This document shows positions 1 to 11,529 of a stretch of 64,000 nt of DNA, piece after piece. The stretch comes from Auriscalpium vulgare (Eukaryota > Basidiomycota > Agaricomycetes > Russulales > Auriscalpiaceae). The position numbers were made by a program, and so were the translations under genes. Positions within the stretch are counted from its first letter, which is position 1. Each line of letters opens with the position of its first letter. The stretch is from NCBI GenBank assembly GCA_019915015.1, contig JAHBBC010000001.1:3968001-4032000 (forward strand), written 5' to 3'. Under the pieces are notes generated by a model that saw nothing but the letters and a program-made list of their open reading frames with translations, made no database searches and was not told the DNA's origin.

Positions 1-1226
1 AGCCCCCCAAGAACAAGAACGGCGACGGCCCCCGGTGCGCGCCCCCGTCGATCGCTGCCCCCAGCCCCTCCGTCTGACGCCCATTTCCGCTAGCACCGAG
101 TCCGCCCCGCGCGACTGGGACCCCCTCGTCAAGCAGACCTACTCCGTATTCGTCAACGACGGCTCCTCCCACCGCCGCAAGTGGCATCTCAGTCCGTCTT
201 TCCGCCCTAGGCCCGCCACACACACCAGTACTAACCGCGCACGCACGCACAGCTGCCTACTTCACCCAGGCGACCGTCGACTGCCTCGGCACCGTAGACG
301 ACATCCCCGCGCTCTGCCACCTCAACGTCCCGCCCGGCATGTTCCGCTCCTCGCGCACCATCAAGTCGCGCCGCGGCGCCGCCCCCGCGCCCGCCGAGCC
401 CGTCGCGTCGTCGTCCAGCCCGCCGGCCGCGCGCGTGTACGCGCAGTTCCCGTCCACGCAGCGCCCCGCCCCGGGCCTGCCGCCAGCGCAGACGTACGCC
501 TTCGAGCACACCACGCCGGCCGCGCCCCCGCCGCCCGCGCCGCAGTACGCGCACACGCACGCGTCCGCCTACCCCGCGCCCGACGCCTACCCCGCGCCCG
601 ACGCCTACCCTGCGCCCGACGCCTACCCCGCGCCCGACGCCTACCCGCCGGGCTCCTCCGCACCTCCGTACGCCCCGCCGCCGCCGCCGCCGCACCAGGA
701 GGTCTACGCGTGGCAGCAGATGCCGTGCACGCCCCCGCTGCCCGCCGACGCGCCCGTGCCGCTGCACACGTCGTACTTCTACCCGCCGGGCATCGAGGTG
801 TACGGCAGCTGGGACGTGTTCGCCGCGGCCGCGCCGTACGTGCCGTGGGCGTGCGGCGGCTCCGTGTCGCCCGCGCCGTCGTCCGCGACGTCGCTCTCGG
901 GCTCGTCGTCCGCGAGCGCGCAGACGCCCGACCCGGACCCGGGCGCCGCGCTCCTGCGCGTCGACTACCCCGAGCCGCCCGTCGGGGGGGATGTGGGCGG
1001 CGCGCGGGAGGAGCTCGCGGGTGCCGCGCAGGAGGAGCTGGCGGGTGCCGCGCAGGAGGAGCTGGCGGGCGGCGCGGAGGAGGAGCTGGCGGGCGGCGCG
1101 GAGGAGGAGCTGGCGGGCGACGACGAGGGCGGGGCGCTCGCGCCGCTGATGAAGCTCGCGCGGTATAACCCGTACCGCCGCGATCCGGTCGACGAGAGGA
1201 TGATGCTGCAGCTGTGTGGGACGTAG
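1..1226 (+). CDS. Gti1/Pac2 (WOPR) transcription regulator, 3' part
   Basis: Partial gene; the 5' end lies outside the window. Exons read as <3..34, 94..191 and 253..1226, with introns 35..93 and 192..252 that both carry a branch-point-like motif (CTGAC, CTAAC) and keep frame. The first about 70 residues match the second half of a WOPR box: the stretch around DPLVKQTYSVFV, then a TAYFTQATV segment and a final IPALCHLNVPPGMFRSS, the usual order in Gti1/Pac2/Wor1/Ryp1 proteins. These are DNA-binding regulators of morphology and development. The remainder is low-complexity (Pro/Ala/Tyr rich), with four YPAPDA repeats and a C-terminal run of EELAG repeats, followed by an arginine-rich tail. Which half of the WOPR domain contacts DNA cannot be judged here because the N-terminal half is missing. 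Family call is firm; the target genes are unknown. Confidence 0.85.
567..638 (+). repeat. 18-bp coding minisatellite, four units
   Basis: Unit GCCTACCCCGCGCCCGAC repeated four times with a single C/T difference in unit 3, encoding Tyr-Pro-Ala-Pro-Asp-Ala. The frame is kept, so copy-number change would lengthen or shorten the Pro/Tyr-rich tail of the WOPR protein without disrupting it. Confidence 0.9.
1002..1121 (+). repeat. 24-bp coding repeats (EELAG units)
   Basis: About five imperfect 24-bp units built on GAGGAGCTGGCGGG, encoding EELAG separated by GA-rich triplets. It is the second in-frame repeat block of the WOPR gene and makes a strongly acidic, alanine/glycine-rich segment near the C-terminus. 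Confidence 0.8.
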
Positions 1227-2816
1227 GGGGTGGGCTGGTCGACCCGGTTCTTGTTCTTCTTGTTCTCGTTCTTGTTGTTGTTGTTCTCGCTCATACATAT
1301 GCGGCTCCCCGGGTTGTGTGCATACATATACATACATATACATACATGGAAGCGTCTTGGCGTCGGCGATCTTGCAATTGGAGGACGTAGTGTAGTGTAG
1401 AGGATTGGCGGACAGGCTTGCTTGCTGCATTGTTGGTTGCTTGTTGTATTCATTGGGCTTGCGTACGCGTGCGTGCGTGGGAAGGGCATGGATGGTGGAT
1501 GAGGAGCGACACGATATCGATCTTGCCGGCCGCCCCCAGCAGCTGGCTTGAGTTGCGCGGTTGCTTGTTGTATTCATTGGACAAGCGCAGATCGTCTCGC
1601 CAATTAGCTCAGACACGGTAAAAGCGTCAGCAGTCTAGGGACCAGCTTACGGGTAACGGCGCGTCTGCATGTACACGTCACGACCCCGACGCGTCGCGCG
1701 CGCGCCTCAGCCTGCATCCCATCCCCATCCATCCATCCTCTCCTCTAGCCATACTATACTATTCCACCCTCAGCAGCGCACACGTACGCGTCGTCCGGGC
1801 ACTACAGCCTCATGTGCAAGTGTCAAGCATACTGTAAATTCAATATAACCCGCCACACTAATACGAATACTATACTTACGCGCGCCGACACCCGACACCC
1901 GACGACTGCGCAATGATCAATGATGCCTAATTGCTAGCCGAGCCCGCAGCACCGACGTCAGCGCCGACGTCATCTCTGCACAGCACAGCGGCCGCTCTGG
2001 CCATGGGCTACGCGCGTGGCGGGCGGGCGCTAAGGACTGCAGTTAACACTGTGCTAGCTATATGGACGTACGTACGCATAAGTATATGGGCGCGGTCATG
2101 CCGGGCGGGCGAGGGCGGCGACGCGAGATCAGAAGGAATTAGGGCGAGATCTACGCGGCGCTGCAGGTGGGACTTGGCAGGACTTGGCTTGGCTGGTTAG
2201 CCTCTGTTGGCCGGCAGATCGCGTCGAATCTACGGGCCGGCATTCATTCATAAGAAAGTCGTTCTGAATACAAGGGGTGCGTTAACGGCGGGACCAGAGG
2301 CATGGCATGTGAGGTGTGCGCCCCCGACGACTACTGTATGTACAGTATAGGCCTGCAAGCACTGAAGGCACGCACGCTACCGATGCCGAACCGCAGCGAG
2401 GAACCCCCGCGCCGGCAGGGCAGGCACGCGCGCGCACCTACACGAGCGCACTTCCCTGCATGCACTGGCAGCCATACATGAATTGTACTGTTACACGCAT
2501 GTGAAGATCTGCTCTGACGCACGGCCTCGAGGCCGCGTGCGGTCTGATGCGAACAATCCATTCGGGTGCAGGGGGGCAGTTTTGGTTGTAAGTATGTACA
2601 GGAGGGCGCGTGGCTGTAAGTAGAGAGTACGAGTGGTAGGGTATGGGGAGGGAGAGGCATGGGGAAGCGTGGGTGACACGGCGGCAACGTGATAAGAGGG
2701 CAGCGAGGGAGCAGGGCTGGCCAAGCGGCGGGCGCAAAAGACTACGAGCGAAGATTCGGCCGTAGGTTTGGGGGCGCTACCATTCAAACTCTCTAAATTT
2801 TCCATATCGAGACATG
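1227..2816. other. Convergent intergenic region, no gene seen
   Basis: About 1.6 kb between two genes that point toward each other. Short tandem ACATAC motifs occur around 1318-1346. Open frames here overlap on both strands and lack family motifs or splice-consistent partners, so none is annotated. It probably holds the two 3' UTRs. Confidence 0.6.
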
Positions 2817-3912
2817 TCAGTGGATCTGAGGAAGGCGGGTGACGCGGGCAACGAACCCTGTGCACTTGGCGAACAGATAGTCCTTGCCGTTGACATGGAT
2901 CATGCCGTCCTTCAGGATGCACTTCCACTTGTTCTTCACCCTGGCGACCTGATGCGCGGCGCAGCCATCCCCCGCCGCCGACAATCAGAAGCGACGCGCA
3001 TCGGCACAGCAGATCTGCGCACCTTGTCGTATGTGCAGAACACGATATCGCTCTCCCCGGGCCCGCCCTCGTCCGGATCTTCCTCGCCCTCCGAGTCCGA
3101 GTCGTCCAGATCGCTGTTGATCGCCTCGTCGTCCGTCCGCACGGTCGAGCTCTGCGACGGCTGCGGCAGCGACGGGTGCGACGAGTGCGGCGCGTACTGC
3201 GCGGGCGGCGGCGACGATGAGTCCGAGCCGGACGACGACGGCCCGTCGACCTGCGGGATCCGCGGCTGTGTCGCCGCCGCCGCCGCCGCCGCCTGCTGCG
3301 CGCGCGCCTGGTACGCCGCGGTGGGCGGCGGCGGCGCGCGCAGCGCGGGAATCTGCGGCCCGGGGAGCGGCGGCACGCCCGGGTACGGCATCAGGTGCTG
3401 GTTCTGCTGCGGGTGCAGGATGTAGCGCGAGTCGAGCGGCTCGGTCTTGATCTGCGGCGGCCCGGGCGGCGGCGGCGGGAGCGCGGGCGGCGGCGCGGCG
3501 TACGGGTTGTGCGTCGGGTAGTGCGGGTGCTGCGCGAGCGCGGGGTGCATGGGGTGCGGCGGGTACGGCGCGGGCGCAGGTGCGGGCGGGGCCTCGAACT
3601 CGGCGACGTGCGACATGATGACCTTATGTTCCCATTTCTGTGTGCGGTTGCGGGTGGCAACGCGGGTGGGTGGCACGGGATGGGTCTGTTTGAGCTTGCA
3701 GATCTGGGCAGCAGGGAAACGACATACACGCTGGAGCTCCGCGAGGACGTCTTCGCTGACGCCGTACTCATCAAAGTCGCCCTTTATGGAGGTGATCACA
3801 TCGTCTATGACATTGCGGTAGATGGAGGGCTCATTGCAGACAGCACGTCACCATTGGGGACTACTACGGATACATGGGCGCGGCGGTGGCTCACCACTAT
3901 TTTGTTGGACAT
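2817..3912 (-). CDS. TOA1: Transcription factor IIA large subunit (TOA1/GTF2A1)
   Basis: Complete gene of 288 aa in four exons on the minus strand: 3895..3912, 3728..3829, 3023..3637 and 2817..2948. The first exon codes only for MSNKIV. Residues 1-55 form the conserved helical part (SIYRNVIDDV, FDEYGVSEDVLAELQ, then KWEHKVIMSHVAEFE). A long Pro/Ala/Gln-rich linker with an acidic stretch (DLDDSDSEGEEDPDEGG) follows. The C-terminal beta-barrel part has the hallmark CTYDKVARVKNKWKC and ends with the YLFAKCTGFVARVTR core. TFIIA binds TBP and stabilises it on the TATA box. The linker is long and repetitive, as is usual in fungi; the two conserved ends leave little doubt about identity. It is divergent from the next gene, sharing a 620-bp upstream region. 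Confidence 0.97.
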
Positions 3913-4532
3913 TGCTTGAGCGTCGGGGCGTTGCGGACGGCGGGCGCGACGACGACGACGACTGCGGGGTGGTGGGGGGCAAGGAAGAATGCTTTTATAG
4001 ATGATGCTTTCTCAGGACAGGACCGCCATTCAGACTCCGCTCGAAGTCTTTCCCGCTCCCACGCACGGACCACCCGCCCACACAGGTGAGTCTCATGGAG
4101 GTGGCAAGACGTCTTCGTGCTCTGTGCTCTGGTGTCCTGGTTGCTTTGGGTGTGCCTCGCTCGCAGGCTATCTTTGTCGGCGACGTCACGTCTCTCAGGC
4201 TACAGCGCAACTCCGAGAGGCTCCACACCTTGATGATACGGCCCTAGGCGTGCCTTCAAGGCGTTTGTTGCTAGCCTATGACAACGCTCGCTTGTTCCAC
4301 TCGCCCCCGCGCTCGTTGCGCTCTCCACTGACGTAACGCGCCGGAGGAGCTCGCTGCGCGATCCCCTCGAAGCATAAATACGCGCGCCGTGGAACTCCTG
4401 CTCCTCACCATCGAACCCCCCCTCTAACATCCAATACCCTTCGCTCACTAAACCAGGTATGTCTTCGCCAAGAAGTCCTTCAGATCCAGGGTCACTGATA
4501 CTCGCGCGCCCGCTGCTAGCCCCTGCATAATA
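3913..4532 (+). promoter_or_regulatory. Divergent promoter with TATA-like box and 5' UTR intron
   Basis: Shared upstream region of the TFIIA gene (leftward) and the small coiled-coil gene (rightward). For the rightward gene a CATAAATA box lies at 4373-4380, and a leader intron at 4457..4519 has a strong GTATGT donor, a CTGAT-type branch point and a CTAG acceptor, ending 13 bases before the start codon. Confidence 0.5.
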
Positions 4533-5100
4533 ATGCCTCTCTTCGGATCGCGCCACGACGAAGCCCCCGTCGCTGAGCCTGTGCGCCCTGTCACCCCGCC
4601 CCACCAGAGCCGCAGCATCTTCGGCCGCCGCTCCCGCTCGGTCGACCGCGCGGACTCCACCAACAGCGGCGTCGCCCGCTCCAACACCGTGCGCCCGCAA
4701 CCGTACAACAACGGCAACGGCTACGCGGACAGCACCACCAGCGGCTCGCGCGGCGGGTGGTTCAATCGCAACCGCTCCTCGTCGCCCGATGAGCATCTCC
4801 GCCACGTCGGGAGCGACCCCAACGTCCTCAATGCGCGCCATAAGGTCGCGGAAGCCGAAGCTCTTGAGCGCGACGCCGACCAGGCACTGCATGCCGCGCG
4901 CATGGCCGTCCGGGAGGCGCGCGACCACGTCAAGCTGCTGGAGCGCGAGGCCCTCGAGGAGTACGTGTCTTGCCACGCGTGTCGGGGGAGCGGTGTGCTA
5001 ACCTCGGCGTCCTTGTCACAGCGCACGTCGGGCCAAGATGAAGCAGGAGGAGGCGAAGAACGTGAGCAAGAGCGCGCGTGGCCTCGGTCGGCATGGCTGA
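4533..5100 (+). CDS. Small basic coiled-coil protein, fungal hypothetical
   Basis: Two exons (4533..4960 and 5022..5100), 168 aa; the intron has a GTACGT donor and GCTAAC branch point. The N-terminal half is Ser/Arg/Asn/Gly-rich and probably disordered (SIFGRRSRSVDR). Residues about 95-165 form a continuous charged helix rich in Ala, Glu, Arg and Lys, ending with KNVSKSARGLGRHG. Small proteins with this layout (disordered RS-rich start, one long helix, SARGLGRHG-like end) are common and uncharacterised in Agaricomycetes, to my recollection. No enzymatic motif is present. The strong promoter elements and leader intron suggest high expression. Function unknown. Confidence 0.8.
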
Positions 5101-7262
5101 GCGCTGCGCCTGCCTATCCCCTTCGCCCACCGGTCCCGATACCCGACTCCTCCATCTATGCGTCCCCTTGGTGCTTAGCATCATCAACTTTACGTCTAGC
5201 CACGATTAATGCGCACAGGCGAGTTACCCCCGTACAGCTTACATTTACGGGCCGACCTTGAAACGAGCACTCGTCCGCGTTTTACTGCGCTGTACTATAT
5301 ATCCATGTTTTTGGATTCTCAATATATCCTTGCTACTAAGACTTTGCAATGTCTGTTTTGAAATTGTCCGTCGAAGGTACCTCGTGTGGCACATTGGGAC
5401 CATGGAGTTACAACTGTTGGATTCGTGCGAGTGATAGATAATCCGTGAATGGGCGCTCCCTTGCGATTATTGGCGGCGCTCTACACGTGTAGGATGTTTC
5501 AACGGCGCCCTAAAGGCCGAGGACCCGCATGTGAACCTTATTGACCGCTGTCGACGATGCCTGAACCCGGCTATGCTCCAGACGTGGTGCAGTGATCGAC
5601 CTGGAGACAAGTAGTGGTTAAGGATAATTCATTCAGTGATTCAGAGAACCAAAATGATATGAAACAACAGACGGAGGCTCGGGGGCGGCGCGCGGATATT
5701 AGGGGGGCGAACGCCGCCGCCGGCGAAGCACCCAGATGATGGACCCAGCCCTCAGTGCCTCTAAAATTCCAGGAACATTCGCTGGAAAGCCAATCAGACA
5801 GTTGATATTTAGTGGAGAGTTCAATTGAACACACGCGTTGTCGAGGCTGAGATTGCGACAAATCAGGAACTGGGGTGTACGCATTGCCACTATTGCGACT
5901 GGTCCAGCAGCCCGCCTCGGCGTATAGTCATGAACCGCAAGGACCGCAGCTATGTGAACGGAAGGGGTATGGCATATAACACCGGATACCACGTATGTGA
6001 AACGGGGGGCGCCGCAGAGCGCGCTTGCGAGAGAGTGTTAGCCGCAGATCGGACGGCACACGCGTAGGGTGCCCACTGACGAGTCCGCAAGCGAGGCCAG
6101 CACAAGCCTAGACTGTCTGCCTCCGCAAAAGCTGCTGCAGGCGGGGAATAGCCCGCGTCATCGAGAACAGTGGGAGAAGAGAAGCATGCAGTGCGTTCGT
6201 GACGGGCGTGGAAAGTGGCAGGCTGAGTGGAAGCCAATCATCTGCCTGAGGACGGGGGCAAGGCTGGGGACCCCAGATGGACATATTCGTGCTGATCGCC
6301 GCCGAAATTCCCGCTTGATGTGCGGACAGATCATGAATGGAGGGAACGCGAGGACAGGCCTAAAGCGCCGCCGCAGCATCGCTTTCTGGAACAGAGAAAT
6401 GCTCGCTAGAACAGGGCTCATGTACCCAAGGGTGCCGCCATGTTCTGGCGTGTCGCACGCGAGGCGCGAGATAAGGGGGACAGAGGGGGCGAGCGATCGA
6501 AGCGGCGGACTCGACGCGGAGTAGCCGCGCCGCGCCGGGTGACTTGGGTGTGAAATCCGTGCATCGGGGTCGGACGCGAGTATGTCTGCAGTGCCTTTCG
6601 CGCGAGGCCATTTACGCAAGGGACTGGACAGGTTGGTGGTTGGGGCAAGTCAAGACTGATCCCACCCTAGATCGCGCCAGCACGGTGGGTGGCCCGGGTA
6701 GCAGTGCTCCACTTGTTCAGTCGGCTCCACCGAGCGATGAGGGGCACAACCACAGACGCAGAAGTTGTGGAATCGCTTGGAGCGCGTATACAGAGGCCTT
6801 CGCTAGGAGTACTCGCCAAGAGTGTGAATGCCAGCGCTCGGGTAGAAAAGACCCTTCCTCACAATGGTCTCCACCGCGAGGAGCTTGCGCAGAAGGAGCC
6901 TTGTAAGTCCAAGAATGACATTGCCTCGTTACACATCTTCGGACGCCGTTTCAGTCGACAGGAACAAAGTCGTCGGACAGTTTCGAGAAACGGCTGCAAT
7001 GGTCCTGGGATTTTAGTACGTACTCACTCGCCGGCATCATCGGCAATGCAGAAGTGGTCGCGGCCACCGAGCAGTTTGCCTGCATCTCGCCGTCTCGGGC
7101 ATTGCAGATGTGGTGACCCGCGGTGAGGTCAACGAGACGCAGAGTATTGGTGGCACCGTTCGGATGCAGGCCGGTGGGGAGACCCAGGCGGTGGCGCGCG
7201 CGCAGCCCAATGCGTGCACCGCGCTGTCAACACGCGCAAACATTGTCCTCGTCCCAACCACA
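5101..7262. other. Intergenic region, no firm gene
   Basis: About 2.1 kb before the Vps3844-type gene. Several open frames (for example 6069..6524 +) are long but lack start context, motifs or consistent codon choice. A GC-rich, coding-like open frame runs on the minus strand from about 7228 to 6956; it has no upstream ATG and faces into the promoter of the next gene, so it is not annotated as a gene. Confidence 0.5.
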
Positions 7263-8449
7263 ATGCGGGGCATCTCCCTGTGCTTCGTCCTTGCAGGGCT
7301 CGCCAGCGCGGCGGATGTATACTTGAGCCCTCCGGTCTCCGTCTCAGCGCAATTATCCACTGCAGAGGCCAGCGCGCTCGTCTCGCGGCATCTCCAGCTC
7401 GAGCAGTTCGAGCCGTCATTGGACAGCCAGGCATTGCCGGAGTTGTTCAGGCAGCCGTTTGTCGGGCAAGGATCGAGGAGCGGTCTCTTGCTGAGTATCA
7501 ACGAAGTGGATGCACGCGGTGAGTACAGTAACGTCACTCCGCCCATGCGCCGTCTCATTCGGCGCTGCTGCAGATGTGATCTCCGACGCCTTCAAGCCCT
7601 CCTTCTCTCTCCCCGCCTCGTCTCTCACCACTTCTTTCTCACATCTCATCTCCACCTCCCTCGAACGCGCCCCGCACGTGTACTCCCACGTGTACTCGGA
7701 GCCCGCCCACCCCGCCCCGCTCCCCCGCCTCGTCGACCTCTTCTCCATCCCGTCGGACGCCACGGAGCGCTTCCTCTCCGAGCTCGCCGCGCTAGTCAAC
7801 TTCCTCGAGACCGACGCGGACGCGCCCGGGGACAGCTTCGGCGCGTTCGAGCTGCGGGGGCTTGGCGCGATCGCGGCGGCGCACGGGCGCGCGAGCGAGC
7901 CGTACGCGCTCGCGGCGGAGTCCCTGCGCGCGGCGCTACACAGCGCCCTGCACACCGAGCGTTTGAATCTCGCACTGCTCACACACGCGGCCGGCAGCCT
8001 GGCCAGGAGGACCCCGCAACAGTCGCCCCTCCCGCCGGACATCACGCCTTTGCCCATCGGGTCGGACGTGCAGTGCTTCACGTCGGCTGAGATTTGCTCC
8101 AACTCGACGAGCTCGTGCTCTGGGCGGGGGGAGTGCGCCGCGGCGTCGAAGCTGGGCCGTACGTGCTATGTGTGCTCGTGTGCTGCCACGAAGGACTCGA
8201 AGGGAAGGACGGAGTATTGGGCCGGGAGCCAGTGTGAGCGCAAGGACGTGAGCAGGTGGGTTGAGCTGTTTTCGCTGCGGTCGATCGCATCTGACGTCAT
8301 CTCACAGCTCGTTTGTGCTGCTCGCAGGAACGTCGATCGGGCTGCTGGTGATGGTTGCGGGCTCTGTCGGTCTCCTGGCATCCATGGGCAGCATGAAATT
8401 ACCTAGCGTCTTGACGGGCACCATTGCGAGGGACAAGAAGAACGACTAG
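7263..8449 (+). CDS. Vps3844-type vacuolar sorting/ER membrane protein
   Basis: Three exons (7263..7518, 7574..8255, 8308..8449), 359 aa. The start at 7263 was chosen because it gives a signal peptide (MRGISLCFVLAGLASAADV). The lumenal part is about 270 residues. Near the C-terminus is the cysteine-rich Vps3844 domain: CFTSAEICSNSTSSC, SGRGEC, CYVCSC and SQCERKDVS, followed directly by one membrane helix (about residues 315-340) and a short cytosolic tail ending DKKND. This domain order matches the DUF3844/Vps3844 family, single-pass type I proteins implicated in protein sorting in fungi. The molecular partner is not known to me. Length fits the family. Confidence 0.88.
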
Positions 8450-10434
8450 GTCTCATTCTTTCGTACACTTGTCCGTAATACATCGCTTGACGTTCCAAAA
8501 ACCTTCGCCTTGGGGTATGCACATACTCACAGTGATGGCGATCGATTATGCGTGAGCGACTTCGATGGTGAAGACTTTTGCAGGCTAGTCTCAACACAGT
8601 GATCCACACCCACGGGACTGGGACTGTGTGACTCCAATAACACGATCATGACACCGTTGTACAGCAAATGCCATTTGCTTCGAAAAACGAAGTCGCGAAC
8701 GATATTGTAGAAGAAGAATCGGTTCCACACCGTGTCCGCCACTCCACAGACACCATGCAGAGTCTCGACTCACGCGAAGTCGAAGAAGCATTTGCACGTC
8801 TCCCTCGCTTCCGTTCGGCAAGGCTGCGAGCGCGCCGCCCTCTTCCGTACACTCGCTACCGCACCACGGGTGAAGATCTGTGGGCAGCTTGAGCTTCTGA
8901 TCGGGCGTAAGGAATGTGTAGCGGCAGGCGCTCCTAGGCATCCGCGGGCATGCGCTTTTCTTTGTAGAAGTCGGTCTGTAAGTAAGTATGCGATGCTCGG
9001 AGGAAGGCCGTGCGCGGCGCAAAGCTGCGCTTAGCGACGAAGTCAGAAGGAAGGCGCGCACGTCGGCAACGACACAGGGCACTCACGGAGTCACCTACAT
9101 ACACAACAAACCTAACCTGCACCGAGAATCAGGACACGCATGCGACCGTAATTTGATGTTGGCAAAGTCGAAGCCGCCGTGTGGAGCTGGAGGGTCTATG
9201 AATAAGTTCCATCTGCTCCTACGCGAAATGAGCGTGCGTACCTCGATCGCTGACGTTGAGTTTACGATCCCTTTACGCTGCTCGCAGCCACCGCACGCAG
9301 AAAGCGCGGAGGACGGCGCGGTGTTGTCGTAAGGACTGCCTTGCCTCGAGGATGACGGACAAGGTGGCCCCATACGTGCCCACACCGTCTTCGCGTCCGA
9401 TTTAGGCAGCCCAACGGCTCGCCTGGAAACTCCCGTAAAATAAACGAAAGAACGCGCTGCGGTGGTTCCCGGCCCTTCGAAAGCGCCTTGGTCTTTGGAG
9501 AGGGCGAGGCGCACGGCAGCGTGCGATACATATGCCCTTTGCGAGGGCCAGGCGACAGAAGCTGCCGGCGCCTGGAAACGCGCAGAGTCGAGCAGGTGGC
9601 CGACCGGCCTACCATGGCAGCGACCGCGCCACCGCAAGCACGCTAGTCCTCGTTCGTCAACCGGTGTCGAGGAGCGGCGGCGTGCTCTAAGGTTCTGTCG
9701 GGGAGGGGATCCGGAACGTACGGTGGCATGAGCACAGACTTGCACAGGGTCGATGGACCCCCGCCACTGAGATGCGGGTTATCATGTGGGAGGATCGTGC
9801 GCTCGGTATGGTCACGGAGGAGGCGATTTCCCCAGAGGATAGGTTAGGTACCCGTCTGTTAGAGAGATGTTTGTGCTTCTGATGCGGGGTTACAGCATCG
9901 GGGACGCAATCTGGACATTGCGTCAGACGAGTCTGTAAGCTTCATTGCAGGAGAGCGACGAGAGCGGGTGACAAACGCGGGGAACATGCCATCCAGCGGC
10001 GGGTCATGCTGCATTTCACTAAACTGGGCCGCATTGATGTCGTCGGAACATAGTGAATCCATACGCAAGGCAAAAAGAGTTTGTGTTTTTCTCCGACGAT
10101 CAACTTGTATCGTGAGGCTGGTGCTTCTTTTCTCGACAATGTCGCTTCGCCTGCACTCCTGATCGGAGTCTGCCTGCATCGGTGGTGGGAGGCGTCGGTG
10201 ATCGGAGGAACCGGAGAGCCGCCGTCGACGGCGGCGCATTGACGATGAAACGGAAAACTTGGACCGCCGTGCGGTCCGTGGGTACCCAGGCAGCGAGAGA
10301 AGCATTCGCGTTCACGAAAGCTGCCGTCTCGGTCAACGTAACCTAGAAAAAGTCTGTATGAAACGCATCGTTCAAACTCAAAAACGCAACGGAGACAAGC
10401 GAGGAGACAGGCACGAGCACGGCAGGGCACTCAA
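8450..10434. other. Intergenic region with possible gene remnant
   Basis: About 2 kb between convergent genes. On the minus strand a coding-like stretch (8750-8925: FLTPDQKLKLPTDLHPWCGS, ending in a GTGAGT donor-like site) and an open frame of 216 codons (9745-9095) are compatible with a degraded or unusual spliced gene. No start, no family motif and no consistent splice chain could be assembled, so it is recorded only as a possible remnant. Confidence 0.3.
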
Positions 10435-11052
10435 TCACTCGTCTAAATTTATGGCGCTCCCGAATTTTGCATACAGGGCGACCTTCAGCTGCTTCATCTC
10501 CTCCTCGCAGGCCTCGGAGCGGCCCACCAGCGTCGCGATCTCTTGATCGACGGCTGCCGTGTCTTTGGTGAGGCGCCGCACCGCTCGAGGATGTGATAGA
10601 TGCAGAAATGCCTCGCCGACTTTGTATCTAGATTGGGGAATGGAAAGAATGAGGATGGGGGACGGGGGACGGGGGACAGCGGCAGAAGACGCACAGTACG
10701 GGTTCGTCTTCGTCTACCAACTCCAGCTCGTTGGCAAGATCATCAAGGGCCTCCTTCTCTTGCTGTGATAATGAGATGGGACAGTTGAGACGCAGATGAT
10801 TTATATTACACACCATCAGCTCCTCCATCTTCTCCTTGATGTTTTGTATCCGTGTATTCAGCTTGGAGAACGTATTTATCTTTTTCTGGTCCTCTAACCG
10901 AGCGTTTCTTTTCATTAGGGCCAGTCAATTGGAGTCAACGTAGGACCCACCCCATGTCACCTCGTTCGCATCGTCGTTCTCCTCTTCTTGTGCTAACTGG
11001 CTGATCCTGAGCAGAGTGCGGCTAGTAATGGAGCTGCACGCACCATACGCAT
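10435..11052 (-). CDS. GIM3: Prefoldin subunit 4
   Basis: Five exons: 11044..11052, 10951..10996, 10814..10893, 10695..10762 and 10435..10627, giving 131 aa, the usual length. The first exon is 9 nt and codes for MRM only. The N-terminal helix includes EVTWEDQKKINTFSKLNTR; a central region (EKEALDDLANELELVDEDEP) is followed by the C-terminal helix (TLVGRSEACEEEMKQLKVAL) and the conserved end LYAKFGSAINLDE. Prefoldin is the hexameric cytosolic chaperone that hands unfolded actin and tubulin to the CCT chaperonin; subunit 4 is a beta-type subunit. All introns are 47-67 bp and keep phase. Divergent from the sphingosine-1-phosphate lyase gene. Confidence 0.96.
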
Positions 11053-11529
11053 TTTGCGGACCTATCCTCGGTCAAATTTGTACGGACTTGTGATTGCGGA
11101 AAGAGACACAGGATCTGGGGAGACTGGCGGAAGCCAGGAGCATGGACGGAGCAAGTCCTGCAGTGCAGTGTGCACAACTGCACACTGCAGTGCACTGCGA
11201 GATCACGAGACTGATATCTGCCACGTGAGCGTGTCGCGTCCTTGATCCTGGGGACCTGGTCGTCCCTGACTTTACTTTCGCCGGCGTCGCGCTGCTGCAG
11301 GGCTACAGGAAATCTCAAGCACCTAACACACACGGACAGCTCGGAAAACATGTGCGCTGGGCACCGCGGTCAGTGTCCACTGTCCGGCCCGGGCTTTCCT
11401 TTTGCGGCCAGGTTTGTCGGAATGCACTGCCTCGACGACTGAATGCGGAAGGCACCTCGGCGACTGCGGCGGCCAGCGCGTCTTTTCCCTCTCACCGTCA
11501 CGACCTGCTTCGCTCGACACACAGGGACC
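11053..11529. promoter_or_regulatory. Divergent promoter region with inverted repeat
   Basis: The 477 bp between prefoldin 4 and the lyase gene. At about 11164-11192 an 11-bp perfect inverted repeat (TGCAGTGTGCA ... TGCACACTGCA, 4-base loop) is embedded in TGCAGTGC-type repeats. Such a site could bind a dimeric regulator; this is inference only. Confidence 0.4.

Noticed and set aside
35..1168. Long continuous frame through the WOPR gene and its antisense counterpart
   Set aside because: Shadow frames caused by high GC; the spliced frame with the WOPR motif is the coding one.
9095..9745. 216-codon open frame on the minus strand
   Set aside because: Overlapped by other open frames on both strands, no motif, no consistent splice chain with neighbouring coding-like pieces.
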